Of a DNA stretch of 64,000 bases, positions 35,611-46,078 are shown one piece after another. Each line of letters starts with the position of its first letter. Position 1 is the stretch's first letter. The stretch covers positions 16,641,005-16,705,004 of the forward strand of contig OY783192.1 in the NCBI GenBank assembly GCA_963678675.1, given 5' to 3'. Source of the stretch: Xiphydria camelus. Taxonomy: Eukaryota > Arthropoda > Insecta > Hymenoptera > Xiphydriidae. Both the position numbers and the translations under genes were made by a program. The notes under the pieces are model-generated. The model saw only the letters and a program-made list of their open reading frames with translations. It was not told the origin of the DNA and did not search any database.

Positions 35611-36348
35611 CGGACGGTGGCGACACCAGCAGACCAGTGGCGAAAATATGAAATGCCACAAAATCTCGTATTGACCATTGAACGCAAAGGCGTTCCAATT
35701 ACTGTATAGATACTCTCGGTCGGTTGTTACTTTGCCGCGCAACTTTATTATTTGATTAATTTGATAATCTCGACCGAGATTATTGATTTATATGGTGTAA
35801 CTAAGCATAATTTTGGTTATAACCATACATATATTTATTGAGAAAATTCGATGTAAAAATTGAGGGGTGGAGGGTGCAGACATAAAGATACACGGGTTCT
35901 CGCTGTTCGCTTTACGCCGAGATGAACGAACATGCCTACTACACGCTCACTGTATTGGTGTACGAAGCAGTACGGAGCGTTCTTTAAAACCTTGTACGGA
36001 CAGCGCGTTCCAGTATGCGAGCCTTCGTACACACGTACATGATGTCCCGAGCAATACCGCACAGTTACAGGGACCTTGAAATTTACATTCGGCTGGGCTT
36101 TATACAAATACCGACTGGTCGCGGGTCGTCGCGACAAAGGGAAGTGTACGTGAGTATGAAGGCAGGACGGTGGCGACGCCAGCAGACCAGTGGCGAAAAT
36201 ATGAAATGCCACAAAATCTCGTATTGACTATTGAACGCAAAGGCGTTCCAATTCCTGTATAGATACTCTCGGTTGGAGGGTCGGAGGGTCGGTCGGACGG
36301 TCGGACGGTTTTATTAATTCGATAATCTCGACCGAGATTTTTGATAAA
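35611..36348. repeat. Direct repeats (~180 bp) flanking a short internal region
   Basis: 35611-35786 and about 36164-36348 are direct copies (GACGGTGGCGACACCAGCAG, AATGCCACAAAATCTCG, CTCGACCGAGAT). Copy 2 carries an internal (GGTCGGAC)-type expansion at 36275-36309. The interval 35793-35890 matches 13309-13400. The layout recalls a small LTR element, but I see no primer-binding site or polypurine tract that I would defend. Confidence 0.5.
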
Positions 36349-36559
36349 ACCAAACCTGAAAAATGGTTAATGGGTCAGCGTCTTCCCTGAGTAATACACT
36401 AACGTCAGTATGCCTTATTTGCAAAGACATTTTACAAAGATGTGTAAAAATGGCCTTGATGAATACAAGAATTAGAGATTGACACAGGGGTCTTTGTGTA
36501 CATAGGTAATACTCATGAAAAATGACTACATGTACCTATAAGACTATTAAACTGATTAA

Positions 36560-36695
36560 GACCCACTTGTTCAATGTAAGTTCAAGGCTGGTTCAGCTTG
36601 AACCGTCGTTCTTGGTATAATATATCGTGTCACACATAATATACCAAGAACGGCCTTGCTGAACCAGCCTTGAACTTACATTGAACAAGTGGGCC
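36560..36695. mobile_element. Palindromic Harbinger-type MITE, TAA target
   Basis: TAA at 36557-36559 and 36696-36698. Ends GACCCACTTGTTCAATGTAA and TTACATTGAACAAGTGGGCC; arms about 60 bp, with TTCTTGGTATA mirrored at the centre. Confidence 0.9.
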
Positions 36696-37175
36696 TAAAT
36701 GTAGCACAGAAATAATTTTATATATCAAAGGCTCACGGTATAACGCGGGTTTTTATAAAAGACCTATAGGCATATAACTTATAGGCTTATATCATAAAAT
36801 GCTGGCAGATGGTATACTAGTCCGGTCCGGTCCGGTCAAGTTAGCCTAAAAAATAGGGGTACCCTTGCATAAATTCCCAAGAAGCTAAAAATTTACATGA
36901 ACGTTAGGGATACCATTATAATGAAATTGTGAAGTCCCCATCGATCCCGTGTGTGCAAAAAATTTTATGCAAGGTCAAAGTTCGCAAAAATGGGGTTTTT
37001 GGATTTATTAGCGAAACGGTTAGTTTCATGATAAAAATAGCTCCAACAAAAATTGTAGATCATGCAATTCTCTACAAAAATTGTCCTTACACTTTTTTCC
37101 TAAGATTCACCATTTCTGAGACAAAGTCATTCTAAAGTTGTATTCTCCATAATATGCGTGACTACGCTGCCTATA

Positions 37176-38363
37176 CAGGGTGTAAAAAAAGTCCCGGGAC
37201 GGTCGAATATTTTGAAAAATACGCGCCGCATAGAAAAACAAAAAAACACGTATTCAATAGTTTCAAAAGTTCTATCCAGCCATATCAAACTCGACTCCCC
37301 TCCCCCCACCCCCACTGGTGGCGGGGGGTAACTTCAATATTTTAAATGGAAACCCCCAATTTTTATTGCAGATTCGGGTTTTACGTTAAAAAATAAGAAA
37401 CTTTTGTCTGAAATATTTTTTTGTATCAAGGGTAGATGGCGCTCCAACCGATGGGGGAAACATACAAATACGAAACCCTAAAAATTCATGGAAAAAACTT
37501 CAAAACGAAAAACAAAAAATACGTGTTCAATAGTTTTAAAAGTTCTATCCAGCCATATCAAATTCGACTCCCCTCCTCCCACCCCCGCTAGGGGGCGGGG
37601 GGTAACTTCAAAATTTTTAATGGAAACCCCCAATTTTTATTGCAGATTCGGGTTTTACGTTACAAAATAAGAAACTTTTGTCTGAAATATTTTTTTGTAT
37701 CAAGGGTAGATGGCGCTCCAATCAATGGGAGAGTGAGAATACGAATGCCTAAAATTAAATTTCATGGTTATACTCCACGATTTCCCTACTGGATAGATGG
37801 GGGCCCTTATCATTTTGGCCACATTTCATTTTCCAAGATACAAAAAAATGTTTCAGACAAAAGTTTCTTATTTTGTAACGTAAAATCCGAATCTGCAATA
37901 AAAATTGGGGGTTTCCATAAAAAATTTTGAAGTTACCCCCCGCCCCCTAGCGGGGGTGGGAGGAGGGGAGTCGAATTTGATATGGCTGGATAGAACTTTT
38001 AAAACTATTGAACACGTATTTTTTGTTTTTCGTTTTGAAGTTTTTTCCATGAATTTTTAGGGTTTCGTATTTGTATGTTTCCCCCATCGATTGGAGCGCC
38101 ATCTACCCTTGATACAAAAAAATATTTCAGACAAAAGTTTCTTATTTTTTAACGTAAAACCCGAATCTGCAATAAAAATTTGGGGTTTCCATTTAAAATA
38201 TTGAAGTTACCCCCCGCCCCCCAGTGGGGGTGGGGGGAGGGGAGTCGAGTTTGATATGGCTGGATAGAACTTTTGAAACTATTGAATACGTGTTTTTTTG
38301 TTTTTCTATGCGGCGCGTATTTTTCAAAATATTCGACCGTCCCGGGACTTTTTTTACACCCTG
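37176..38363. mobile_element. 1.19-kb palindromic mariner-type MITE
   Basis: Ends CAGGGTGTAAAAAAAGTCCC and GGGACTTTTTTTACACCCTG, with TA on both sides. The sister arm near 41650 has a single TG/TA at the same point, the empty site. The arms contain a partial tandem duplication of the CCCCACCCCC..GGTAACTTC block. No coding sequence. Confidence 0.9.
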
Positions 38364-38399
38364 TATACATCATTGCACGTACAATATAAGTAAAACTAT

Positions 38400-38547
38400 T
38401 AGTCTGCGTGACTAATACATTAATATTGAATGATAATTTCAAAGGCGCGTCCTCACTGAGTCGACAGAGTCGATCGACAATGTCGACTCAGTGAGGACGC
38501 GCCTTTAGAATTATCATTCAATATTAATATATTAGTCACGCAGACTA
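38400..38547. repeat. 148-bp near-perfect hairpin
   Basis: Arms of about 66 bp differing at two or three positions: TAGTCTGCGTGACTAATAC on the left, the mirror on the right. The inner part has GAGTCGAC and GTCGACTC around a GATC core. Immediately abuts the mariner at 38551. Confidence 0.85.
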
Positions 38548-38696
38548 ATATTGGGTTGGTGCATAATTATTGCGGCTTTTTTGGCGGCTTCTTTTTCTTA
38601 AAAAATTGGCATTTTGTTAATTTTTTTCATTAAAATAATATTCTCTATTTAATTAATAAAATTCGTGTCGAAAATCATGTCCATATTCGTCATATT

Positions 38697-39148
38697 ATGC
38701 TCTACCACTTCGAGAAAGATGGAAGGCGGCACAGTCATTTCGCGATCTCAACGAACTTTTCGGGGAGGGAACAATCAGCAAAAGCCAAGTTGAAAGATGG
38801 TTCAAAAAGTTCAAATCGGGCGATACAAACATTACAGATGAAGAAGGAAGAGGTCGACCATCTAATTTCAACGACCAGGCACTTTTGGCAGCCGTGGAAG
38901 AAGACGAAAGCTTGACAATACGAATGCTGGCCGACGACTTTGATGTGGACCATTCGACCATTGTTCGTCGTCTCGAAAAGCTTGGAAAAGTATGGAGATT
39001 GGCTGTATGGGTTCCCCACGAACTCTCCGACCACAACAAAGCCGAACGTGTACGAATTTTCACTGATATGCTGCAGCGAAACGAGCAAGCACCCTTCCTG
39101 AAGAATCTCGTCACTGGAGATGAATCGTGGCTTTTTTTCAAAAACTTC
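38697..39148 (+). pseudogene. Mariner transposase, N-terminal half, frameshifted
   Basis: Helix-turn-helix and linker are readable: LNELFGEGTISKSQVERWFK, DEEGRGRPS, LLAAVEEDESLTIRMLADDF, VDHSTIVRRLEKLGKVW, WVPHEL. The first catalytic Asp is in VTGDESW at about 39115. The sequence then turns into the inverted copy of its own beginning, so the second and third catalytic Asp are absent. At least one frameshift lies near 38750-38860. Not functional. Confidence 0.88.
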
Positions 39149-39362
39149 GTCTTCTTCCACGGCTGCCAAAAGTGCCTGGTCGTCGAAATCAGATGGTTGA
39201 CCTCTTCCTTCGTCATCTGTAAGGTTTGTATCGCTCGATTTGAACTTTTTGAATTATCTTTCAATTTGGCTTTTGCTGATTGTTCCCTCGCCGAAAAGTT
39301 CGTCGAGATCGCGAAATGACTGTGCCGCCATCCATTCTTTCTCGAAGTGGTAGAGCATAATG

Positions 39363-41480
39363 TGAGTGCACCGGTATCCATGCAAGATCCATGGCGTCCA
39401 TGCGGCCATCCACACAAGCGCCCATGTAAGATCCAGCGGCGGGGATGTGTGGTCCGGCGTCCATGTAAGATTTTTGAAGTGAAACTTCTTTGCTGAGGGT
39501 ACTAAAATCGCGTCCGATGAGACGAAAAACCGTAACGAAACCCATACACTCCAGCGCTCTCATCTGTGCCTCACTCATACAGCGTCCTCGACCCTGCCCC
39601 AATACACCGCACTCAACTCTGTCCGATTCCACCGCTCTCGACCGTGCGTACGTTAAGGCCATGTGTCGACTTTGCGAGGTTGGCTCGCGAGGCCGCCGCA
39701 CGAGGCGCGCCTCGTGTTGGATCGCCTTGCCTCGTGAAGCTGGTGCCGTTCGTTTGTCTACATATTCCGAGGCAAAAATGTCTTGAGGCTGCCTTTCGCG
39801 GCGGACTCGCGACCCAGCCTCGCAAAATATGTGTTCCGTCGCAAAGGGAAATTCTACGTCATTTCTCTTACCGCTCACTATTATCGCAACCTAAGTAACG
39901 CACTAATCTAGATCTAATCTGTACATCGGTCGCAACAGCGAGGCGGGCGGTATGTTTTGGTGAATGGGGGTTACGAATGCGTTCGCAGTCCCACACCTTC
40001 CCTCAAAACAAACTCGCAGTGTATTTAATTGTAAACCACGGCTACATCACGGAATTACTGTATCTCTTTGAATCCAATATAATCATCAGTAATATTGTGA
40101 GTGCAGTGTTAAATCATTTACAAACCGATACGGTTTAAATCCACCACTCCACGTTTTCGGTCACTAGTCGTGTCACGCAGTAGCGCCTTCGGGATTTACG
40201 ACCTCGAGACCTACTCTTGATCGCACATGTTATAGTTATTAACTTGAAGCTGAAGAATAAATGACGCAAAAATCAATCGCTGTTTAGACTGTGCAGAGGG
40301 GGTCTGGCTTGTGTTGCTCGAGAGGGTTTCTTCGGGCGCTGAAAGCTATTGTTCATATTATGAGGCGACGCAGTGTCGCACCTCCACTAAGAAGACTGTT
40401 TAGGCTCACCATAAATCTAGCGTTTAGGACCCTTTTTTGGGCGTATCCATAAGATGATATGAGAAGCCAGATTAGAGGGCGCAGAGTTACTTGTGAGTTG
40501 TTTGTATTTCGTTTGTCGCATTTTTAGTTTTCCGGATTTTACCGCGTCGAGTGGCCGGCCATACGGAGCTCGTGTAGTCTGCGATCGGAGTTGCGACTTT
40601 TCTCGAGTAACCACCGTGCATTACTGTACATTCTTTTGCGTGTCTGTGTGTGTATTAATGTGTAATTATTATTGCAAAAAAGGCTACAGAACGGTCGAAA
40701 GAGTACAGTGACAGGCAACGTGTTAAATAAACTTTCCATTTCGTAAACGTCAATGAACACTGAACATTCTTTCGTGTGTGTGTTATATTAAAATTATTAT
40801 GGCAAAAAAAAACAAAACAGTTCAGTTTCTCTGAATTTGATTCCGATGGTATTAGTTTCAATTGGCTCTATACCAGTCTTTTACAATGCTTCTTCGTAGA
40901 GCCAATTGAAACTAATACCATCGGAATCAAATTCAGAGAAACTGGTATCGAAGTTTCACTTCTTCCGCGCGTGTTTTTTAGCGGGAAATGTAATATTTAA
41001 TTACCATGGTCAAATATAGAAAGAAGAGTAAATATAATACAAAGATGGACTCTTTTTCATCAATAAAAAAATTAAAAAATTTGAAAAGGGATTCATAATA
41101 ATTAAATAATAAAATTTTTAAGTGGTCAGTATTCGACCGTCTGTTTTCGCTCTGCGCCGGTACCGAATAACGTAATTTTACAATAATAAAATGTCTTTCA
41201 GCACTTCCAATAATTTTAATTTATATTACAATATATTATTCATCGATTTAAACATATTTTAATACGTTTGTTACTTACATTTTGTCGCATCCATCTGAAC
41301 TACTGATTTCCAATCCTAACCTACTCTTCTAACGAAATACATTCAAAGCATGATATTAGCGCCACGCATCGAAACAAATTAATAAATTTTAAACATTTGA
41401 AGATGTTAAATATTAAATATTTCCATAACCGACCTTCGGTGGACGGATACCCATACACGGTCAGATATCGGTGCACTCAT
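39363..41480. mobile_element. Insertion with TGAGTGCACCGGTATC ends
   Basis: Inverted ends TGAGTGCACCGGTATC and GATATCGGTGCACTCA lie within the right arm of the mariner, whose sequence resumes at 41481. 39363-39480 has short GTCCATG/CATGGAC-type repeats. 39480-39900 is GC-richer with overlapping frames up to 205 codons on the minus strand and 110 on the plus, none recognisable. 40600-40820 shows two diverged copies of a GTGTGTATTA..TTATTATTGC block. Boundaries are good to a few bases; family unknown. Confidence 0.55.
40823..40944. repeat. Perfect 48-bp-arm hairpin
   Basis: 40823-40870 (starting CAGTTTCTCTGAATTTGATT) is the exact reverse complement of 40897-40944, with a 26-bp loop. I find no mismatch in the arms, unlike older palindromes here. 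It could fold into a long pre-miRNA-like or siRNA-producing hairpin, or be a very young palindrome. Confidence 0.9.
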
Positions 41481-42322
41481 GGTATGATGAATATGGACAT
41501 GATTTTCGACACGCATTTTATTAACTAAATAGAGAAGATTATTTTAATGAAAAAAAATAAACAAAATGCCAATTTTTAAAGAAAAAGCCGCAATAATTAT
41601 GCACCAACCCAATAGTTTTACTTATATTATAAGTCTAATGATGTACATAGGCAGCGTAGTCATGCATATTATGGAGAATACAACTTTAGAATGTAAGAGT
41701 AGGTTTAAGGAAGGGGCATAACCGTAGAGTACCTAGCGGACCCCAGGAATGCGCAGGGTGAGTCAGTCAGGGTGAGTCATTCCTAGAATGCCCGAACCGT
41801 TGGGCTACCTGGTCGTCCGAAGAGGAAGGCTCCGAAGGTCAGAATGTCCGAGCGAGGGGGCCCGTTATGCGAAGCGTCGAGACATCCCGTTATGCCCCAA
41901 GAACAAGGGATAACGTGCTAGGCGAGAGGCACGAGGGAGCAGTCGGTAGCGAGACTCGGAGTACGGCGGTTGTAGATAGACCATCCTTACAAGAATGGCT
42001 TTTTCTGAGAAATGGTGAATCTTAGGAAAGAAGTGTAAGGACAATTTTTGTAGGGAATTGCATGATCTACAATTTTTGTCTTAACTATTTTTATCATAAA
42101 CCCATTTTTGCGAAATTTGACCTTGCATACAATTTTTTGCACACACGGGATCGATGGGGACTTTTGACAATTTTATTATAATGTTATCCCTAACGTTCAT
42201 GTAAATTTTCAGCTTCTTGGGAATTTATGCAAGGGTGAATGTCTATTTTGACCGGACTATACGTAGAGTCCATGTGATATACAATACGCCTAGGCTTTTC
42301 ATAAAATGTCTAGTTTACTTAA

Positions 42323-43780
42323 GGGGTAAGGCCACCATGGAACTTTTCAAAAATCGATTTTTTTTTTATTAGCTTAAAACCTTCCTTAAACCCTCAAGAA
42401 TAAGAAAAAAAAGGTTTCGTAGTCAAAAAAAATTTCGAATCGGTCGTTTACGTCAATTTACAGAGACGCCGCGCGGCGCATTAAGGGGTAAGGCCACCAT
42501 GGAACTTTTCAAAAATCGATTTTTTTTTTTATTAGCTTAAAACCTTCCTTAAACCCTCAAGAATAAGAAAAAAAAAGGTTTCGTAGTCAAAAAAAATTTC
42601 GAATCGGTCGTTTACGTCAATTTACAGAGACGCCGCGCGGCGCATTAACACTTAGCGCCATAGCCAACTATACGGTTTCCACCGCGCTCGGGCGAGCCAA
42701 ACTACATTGAATAGGGAGATCTCCCCGATTAGTGGGCTAACTGTTAATTAAATGCATGTTGAGACGTATTATCGGAGTTGAGGCTCGTGTCATTAGCAGT
42801 ACTATTCGGCCATTTATTTTATGTAAAGTCATTCTAGCTGTCAGACGGACGCCGCGTGCGTGATTTTGCTTCGTGTTTCATCAGTTTATCTTTTTACTAC
42901 GAGTTACTGAAATTAGTGAATAAAATGTGTGATAAATCGAAATATGGTGGCTATAAAGCTAAACGAGGTATAATGCAAGTTATACGACAGTTGGACATGA
43001 CAGTTGGAAGGAATTGCTACAATTTCTGCGTTGAGGCGGACGAACTCCGCGTCGATTTTTCGAACCGATCGCTGACTGAGGCTGCAAAAACAGCTCGAAT
43101 TGCCGCAAAATCAGCCAGAAAAGAAGAAGAAGAACTCAACATTAACATAGAAGGCCAACTATACGGTGCAGGCATCGCGGATTAAAGGTATACTATAATT
43201 TTCGACCGTAAAATGTTACTTAAAACTTTAAACGCGTTTTTCTCAGAACACGAAATTTCAAATCGGGCGAACCGATAGCGGCTACAAATCTTTATCGATT
43301 GCCTTGCAATTTTGAGGGTATCTTTATACCTATATAATCTAATAGACCACGTAGGGGTTTTTCGATAAGTTGTAAACTTTTTGTTTTATAAACGATTATG
43401 TATGAAATTCTTATGCGAAAACGTGAACTTTTATTTTATATACTCACCATTTCTCGAAAAATCAATATTTTCAAAATCCCCTACGTGGTCTATTAGTTTA
43501 TGATATATATTAAAGAAAAATCTTTGGATTTTTGTTCTAGGTTCACGCTTGTGGGTACAGCCGGTTCGCCCGTTTTGGACCTCCACAAAAAATTCATCGT
43601 AGAAACCGGACCCTGGAACGGCCATTTCTTAACCAAAAATTAAAAACAAAATATTTTTTAGTAGCTTTGAAGATACTTGATAAAGTACTTTATAAGAAAA
43701 TTCTATAGCTTTTACACTACTCCTAAAAAAAAATGCACAAAATCGTCCTTCTTTCTTGACGCACATGGTGGCCTTACCCC
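42323..43780 (+). mobile_element. TTAA-flanked element, GGGGTAAGGCCACCATG ends
   Basis: TTAA at 42319-42322 and 43781-43784. Ends GGGGTAAGGCCACCATG and CATGGTGGCCTTACCCC. The first 162 bp is tandemly duplicated, with the second copy starting at another TTAA (42481), as if one end inserted beside the other. It carries the last exon of a transposase (42925-43185). Inverted pieces at 43336-43360 and 43479-43500 (CCCCTACGTGGTCTATTAG) flank the 3' part. TTAA targets occur in piggyBac and Kolobok elements. Confidence 0.8.
42925..43185 (+). pseudogene. C-terminal piece of Mutator/Kolobok-like transposase
   Basis: Frame opens MCDKSKYGGYKAKRGIMQVI, continues with a Lys/Arg/Ala-rich helix (EAAKTARIAAKSARKEEEEL) and ends EGQLYGAGIAD before TAA. 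The YGAGIAD/SYGAGMY-type ending with a basic helix before it is typical of the large insect proteins annotated as Mutator-like transposase. The catalytic part is missing, so this is an internal-deletion derivative or a retained 3' exon. Reading frame is intact over 86 codons, though the ATG may not be a real start. Confidence 0.55.
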
Positions 43781-43784
43781 TTAA

Positions 43785-44336
43785 GGGAATCTGCTTGTAG
43801 CAGGTACTGGTACGTATTTATAAGAATAATGAATATGTGCATAAAATAAATACTTTAAATTCGCATATGTGCATAGACCGCCTTCTTTGCTATCCTCTGA
43901 TATACTACTCTCGCGTGAATAGGTGCGCTACAATGGCCGCGTGGTTGTCAATGGAACTATGATGAAGACGTCGCAGTCGATGTAAATTACTTCCAAGTGG
44001 TAAATCACCATGCCAGATTTTTTACCGAAATAAAATATTATTCGTAGCTCTGAGTGTCCTGCGGTTTTTTTTATTAAATTTCTTGTAAACTTTTCAAGGG
44101 GGGTTGGTATTTATTTGCACTAAATAATGGTAGAAGTGCATAAATAAAAATCAACTCGTAGTGAAAGCCGTGTTTCCTACCTTATCAGTGTTTTGATGAA
44201 ATATAAATCTTATTGTTTATTTATTGAACTCACGTGTTTGTGCTACCTGAATACCAGGCCCCTCTACAGCTTGGTCTGAGGATTCGATTACGTGCAGTTA
44301 GAACATCGCATTGGTTTCTATTTCAAAATGAAACCT
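43785..44336. other. ECH1 intron, unassigned
   Basis: AT-rich intronic sequence without recognised genes or repeat ends. Confidence 0.4.
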
Positions 44337-44340
44337 TTAA

Positions 44341-44649
44341 CACGTTGCCTGCCAACGTGTCATGACTGTTTTGGTCGCACAACGCCGAAGTGTTTGTATT
44401 TCTTCTAAGCACTATACAGAGCGCAAATGAATGTGTTATTCTGTTTTAAAGCATATTGGTATCATTTTTTGTGCATACCACTTACTATGCCGCTTCGGTC
44501 ATGCCATATGAAGAATATCATCAGGTTTGCGACCGACGGCGTGCTAGGAATTAAAATATGTACGATTGATATTTCGGTCAAAATGAGCGACGCGGTGCCG
44601 GAGAATCGGTAACGTTTCAGCTATTATGACCGACATGGCAGGGAACGTG
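44341..44649. mobile_element. TTAA-flanked MITE, CACGTTGCCTGCC ends
   Basis: TTAA at 44337-44340 and 44650-44653. Ends CACGTTGCCTGCCAACGTG and ATGGCAGGGAACGTG. 309 bp, non-coding; piggyBac-like target choice. Confidence 0.85.
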
Positions 44650-44706
44650 TTAAAATATAAATGCCGATATAACAAGGAACTCATTTCTAACTTCAAGGTC
44701 CTTTAA

Positions 44707-45220
44707 CCCTCTGACGTTAAACTCTTAGCAATCCCTGTCGCGTGAGCTGGAGAAAGGGAACAGCCAATCGCGCGCGGTCGCTTTATGTGTTAGTGACTGA
44801 CGTCACGGAAATGGCCCCCCACTCTCATTCAGCCAGGCTCGTAGTTAGGGGCCTGCTCACTCATATACCGTGCTCACTCGTACTCACGGGATTTCGCGCG
44901 ACGGCACGGCAATGAAATAGGGGCCCCCCATACACGGTACGATTCGTTGCCTCGATCCGTCGTTTCAAACTGATTGAAACGACGAATCGATAGTGTATGT
45001 CAACATAGTTAATGATTTACTTAGTCGAAGACTACTTCATTGTCACTATTAAAAAAAATGGCTTATTAAAATCACACCGCAGGTAACTTTTAACGTTTCG
45101 TCGGTGCCCAGTGACCATACGGGTTGCGACGGCCCTGTCACTCTCTCCCCACTACACTAACTTCTCACGCTTGACTCTGCCCCGCGCAGTGGTGGGGAAT
45201 CGAGCTTTGCCGTCAGAGGG
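44707..45220. mobile_element. TTAA-flanked MITE, CCCTCTGACG ends
   Basis: TTAA at 44703-44706 and 45221-45224. Ends CCCTCTGACG and CGTCAGAGGG; the CCCT start is typical of piggyBac. Inside is a small dyad CGTCGTTTCAA..TTGAAACGACG at about 44961-44987. Confidence 0.85.
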
Positions 45221-45224
45221 TTAA

Positions 45225-45989
45225 AGTACTGTAAACCATGCTGCGCGCGACCAAGTCTGGGGAATATAGTCACACCATCTTTCCTCCTCTGAACCATACA
45301 ACTTTAAATATATTGTAATTGTTATTCATAGTTTTATTCAAACATTACCATTCCTTCTACCACTTAAGCATTTATAAGTGTTTAAAATTGTCAAGTTCTC
45401 AAAAATTACTTCATGTCCGCAGGGCACCCCTGTTAGGTAAATAAGGTTAAGTAATTAGGTAAATAAGCAAAAATTATGTTGGGCATTCAAGAATGAACTC
45501 ATGCATATTTGATCAAATGTAACCATATATAGGAAAAACTAATTATATATCTGGAATCATGCAATTTTTTGGATTCAAGTATACAAAATGTCCAAGAGGA
45601 GCATACAGGGTATTCCTTAATTTCGTCAATATTTATTCGCTGGTAAATGGTAAGACTATGTTAGTCAGTAGAATAAATATTAACCAACACTTAAGCTCAT
45701 CAATACTTGTCCCACCTATCTCTATCGGCGGTATAAATATGAGCGAAATTAATGTACACTCCATTTGAACCTCCTAATTGTAAGTGGGACACTTAATATG
45801 CATATAAACCGTTTGTATTCAATAATAACGTACATATCTAATCGAATACAATCATTTTTTCGGATCGATGGATCTGGCAAACCTTCTATTTGTTTGCATT
45901 CAAAACAGAAATCGTCCTTGTATACCTGTAGATAAATATAACAGATTAGCAGAAATATGTTTTAAAATTTTTAATAATTTATATTACAG
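45225..45989. other. ECH1 intron end
   Basis: AT-rich single-copy-looking sequence leading to the TTATATTACAG acceptor of the second ECH1 coding exon. No feature recognised. Confidence 0.5.
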
Positions 45990-46078
45990 AGAATTCTCGG
46001 AGTGTTTTGACAAATTGGCTTACACCTCGGACTGCAGGGTTATCATTTTATCAGGAGTTGGACAATCGTTCTGTGCAG
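45990..46078 (+). CDS. Ech1: ECH1, second coding exon
   Basis: Preceded by a TTATATTACAG acceptor. The first base completes Arg, then EFSECFDKLAYTSDCRVIIL and SGVGQSFCAG, matching the WRE..ECF and DCR..(I/L)SG.G..F.AG blocks of ECH1. It ends GCA-G|GTACTT, a good donor with phase 1. The next exon should encode the (G)IDL segment and the catalytic loop; I do not find it up to the window end, so the following intron is also long or the gene is incomplete here. Reading frame and both splice phases agree with the exon at 31904-32022. Confidence 0.9.

Larger units (their letters stand above)
38551..41612 (+). mobile_element. Palindromic mariner with 2.1-kb internal insertion
   Basis: TA-flanked, with ends TTGGGTTGGTGCATAATTAT and ATAATTATGCACCAACCCAA, typical mariner termini. 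The 5' 350 bp (38551 to about 38907) is repeated inverted in 39151-39361 plus 41481-41612, so the element is a snap-back dimer of its own 5' end around a single-copy centre of about 240 bp. A separate element (39363-41480) interrupts the right arm. Confidence 0.85.
36820..42257. mobile_element. 5.4-kb foldback element, GTCCGGT ends, heavily nested
   Basis: TA at 36818-36819 and 42258-42259. Ends GTCCGGTC... and ...GACCGGAC. Outer arms 36836-37175 and about 41622-42257 are inverted copies (CCCTTGCATAAATTCCCAAG). The left end has two extra GTCCG units (TCCGGTCCGGTCCGGT). Inside lie a mariner-type MITE (37176-38363), a hairpin (38400-38547) and a palindromic mariner (38551-41612). About 41700-41990 is arm-specific sequence without a mirror. 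Confidence 0.75.

Noticed and set aside
39261..39898. Overlapping 205-codon minus and 110-codon plus frames
   Set aside because: GC-rich sequence gives long frames on both strands; neither has a motif, and part of the minus frame is inverted mariner sequence.
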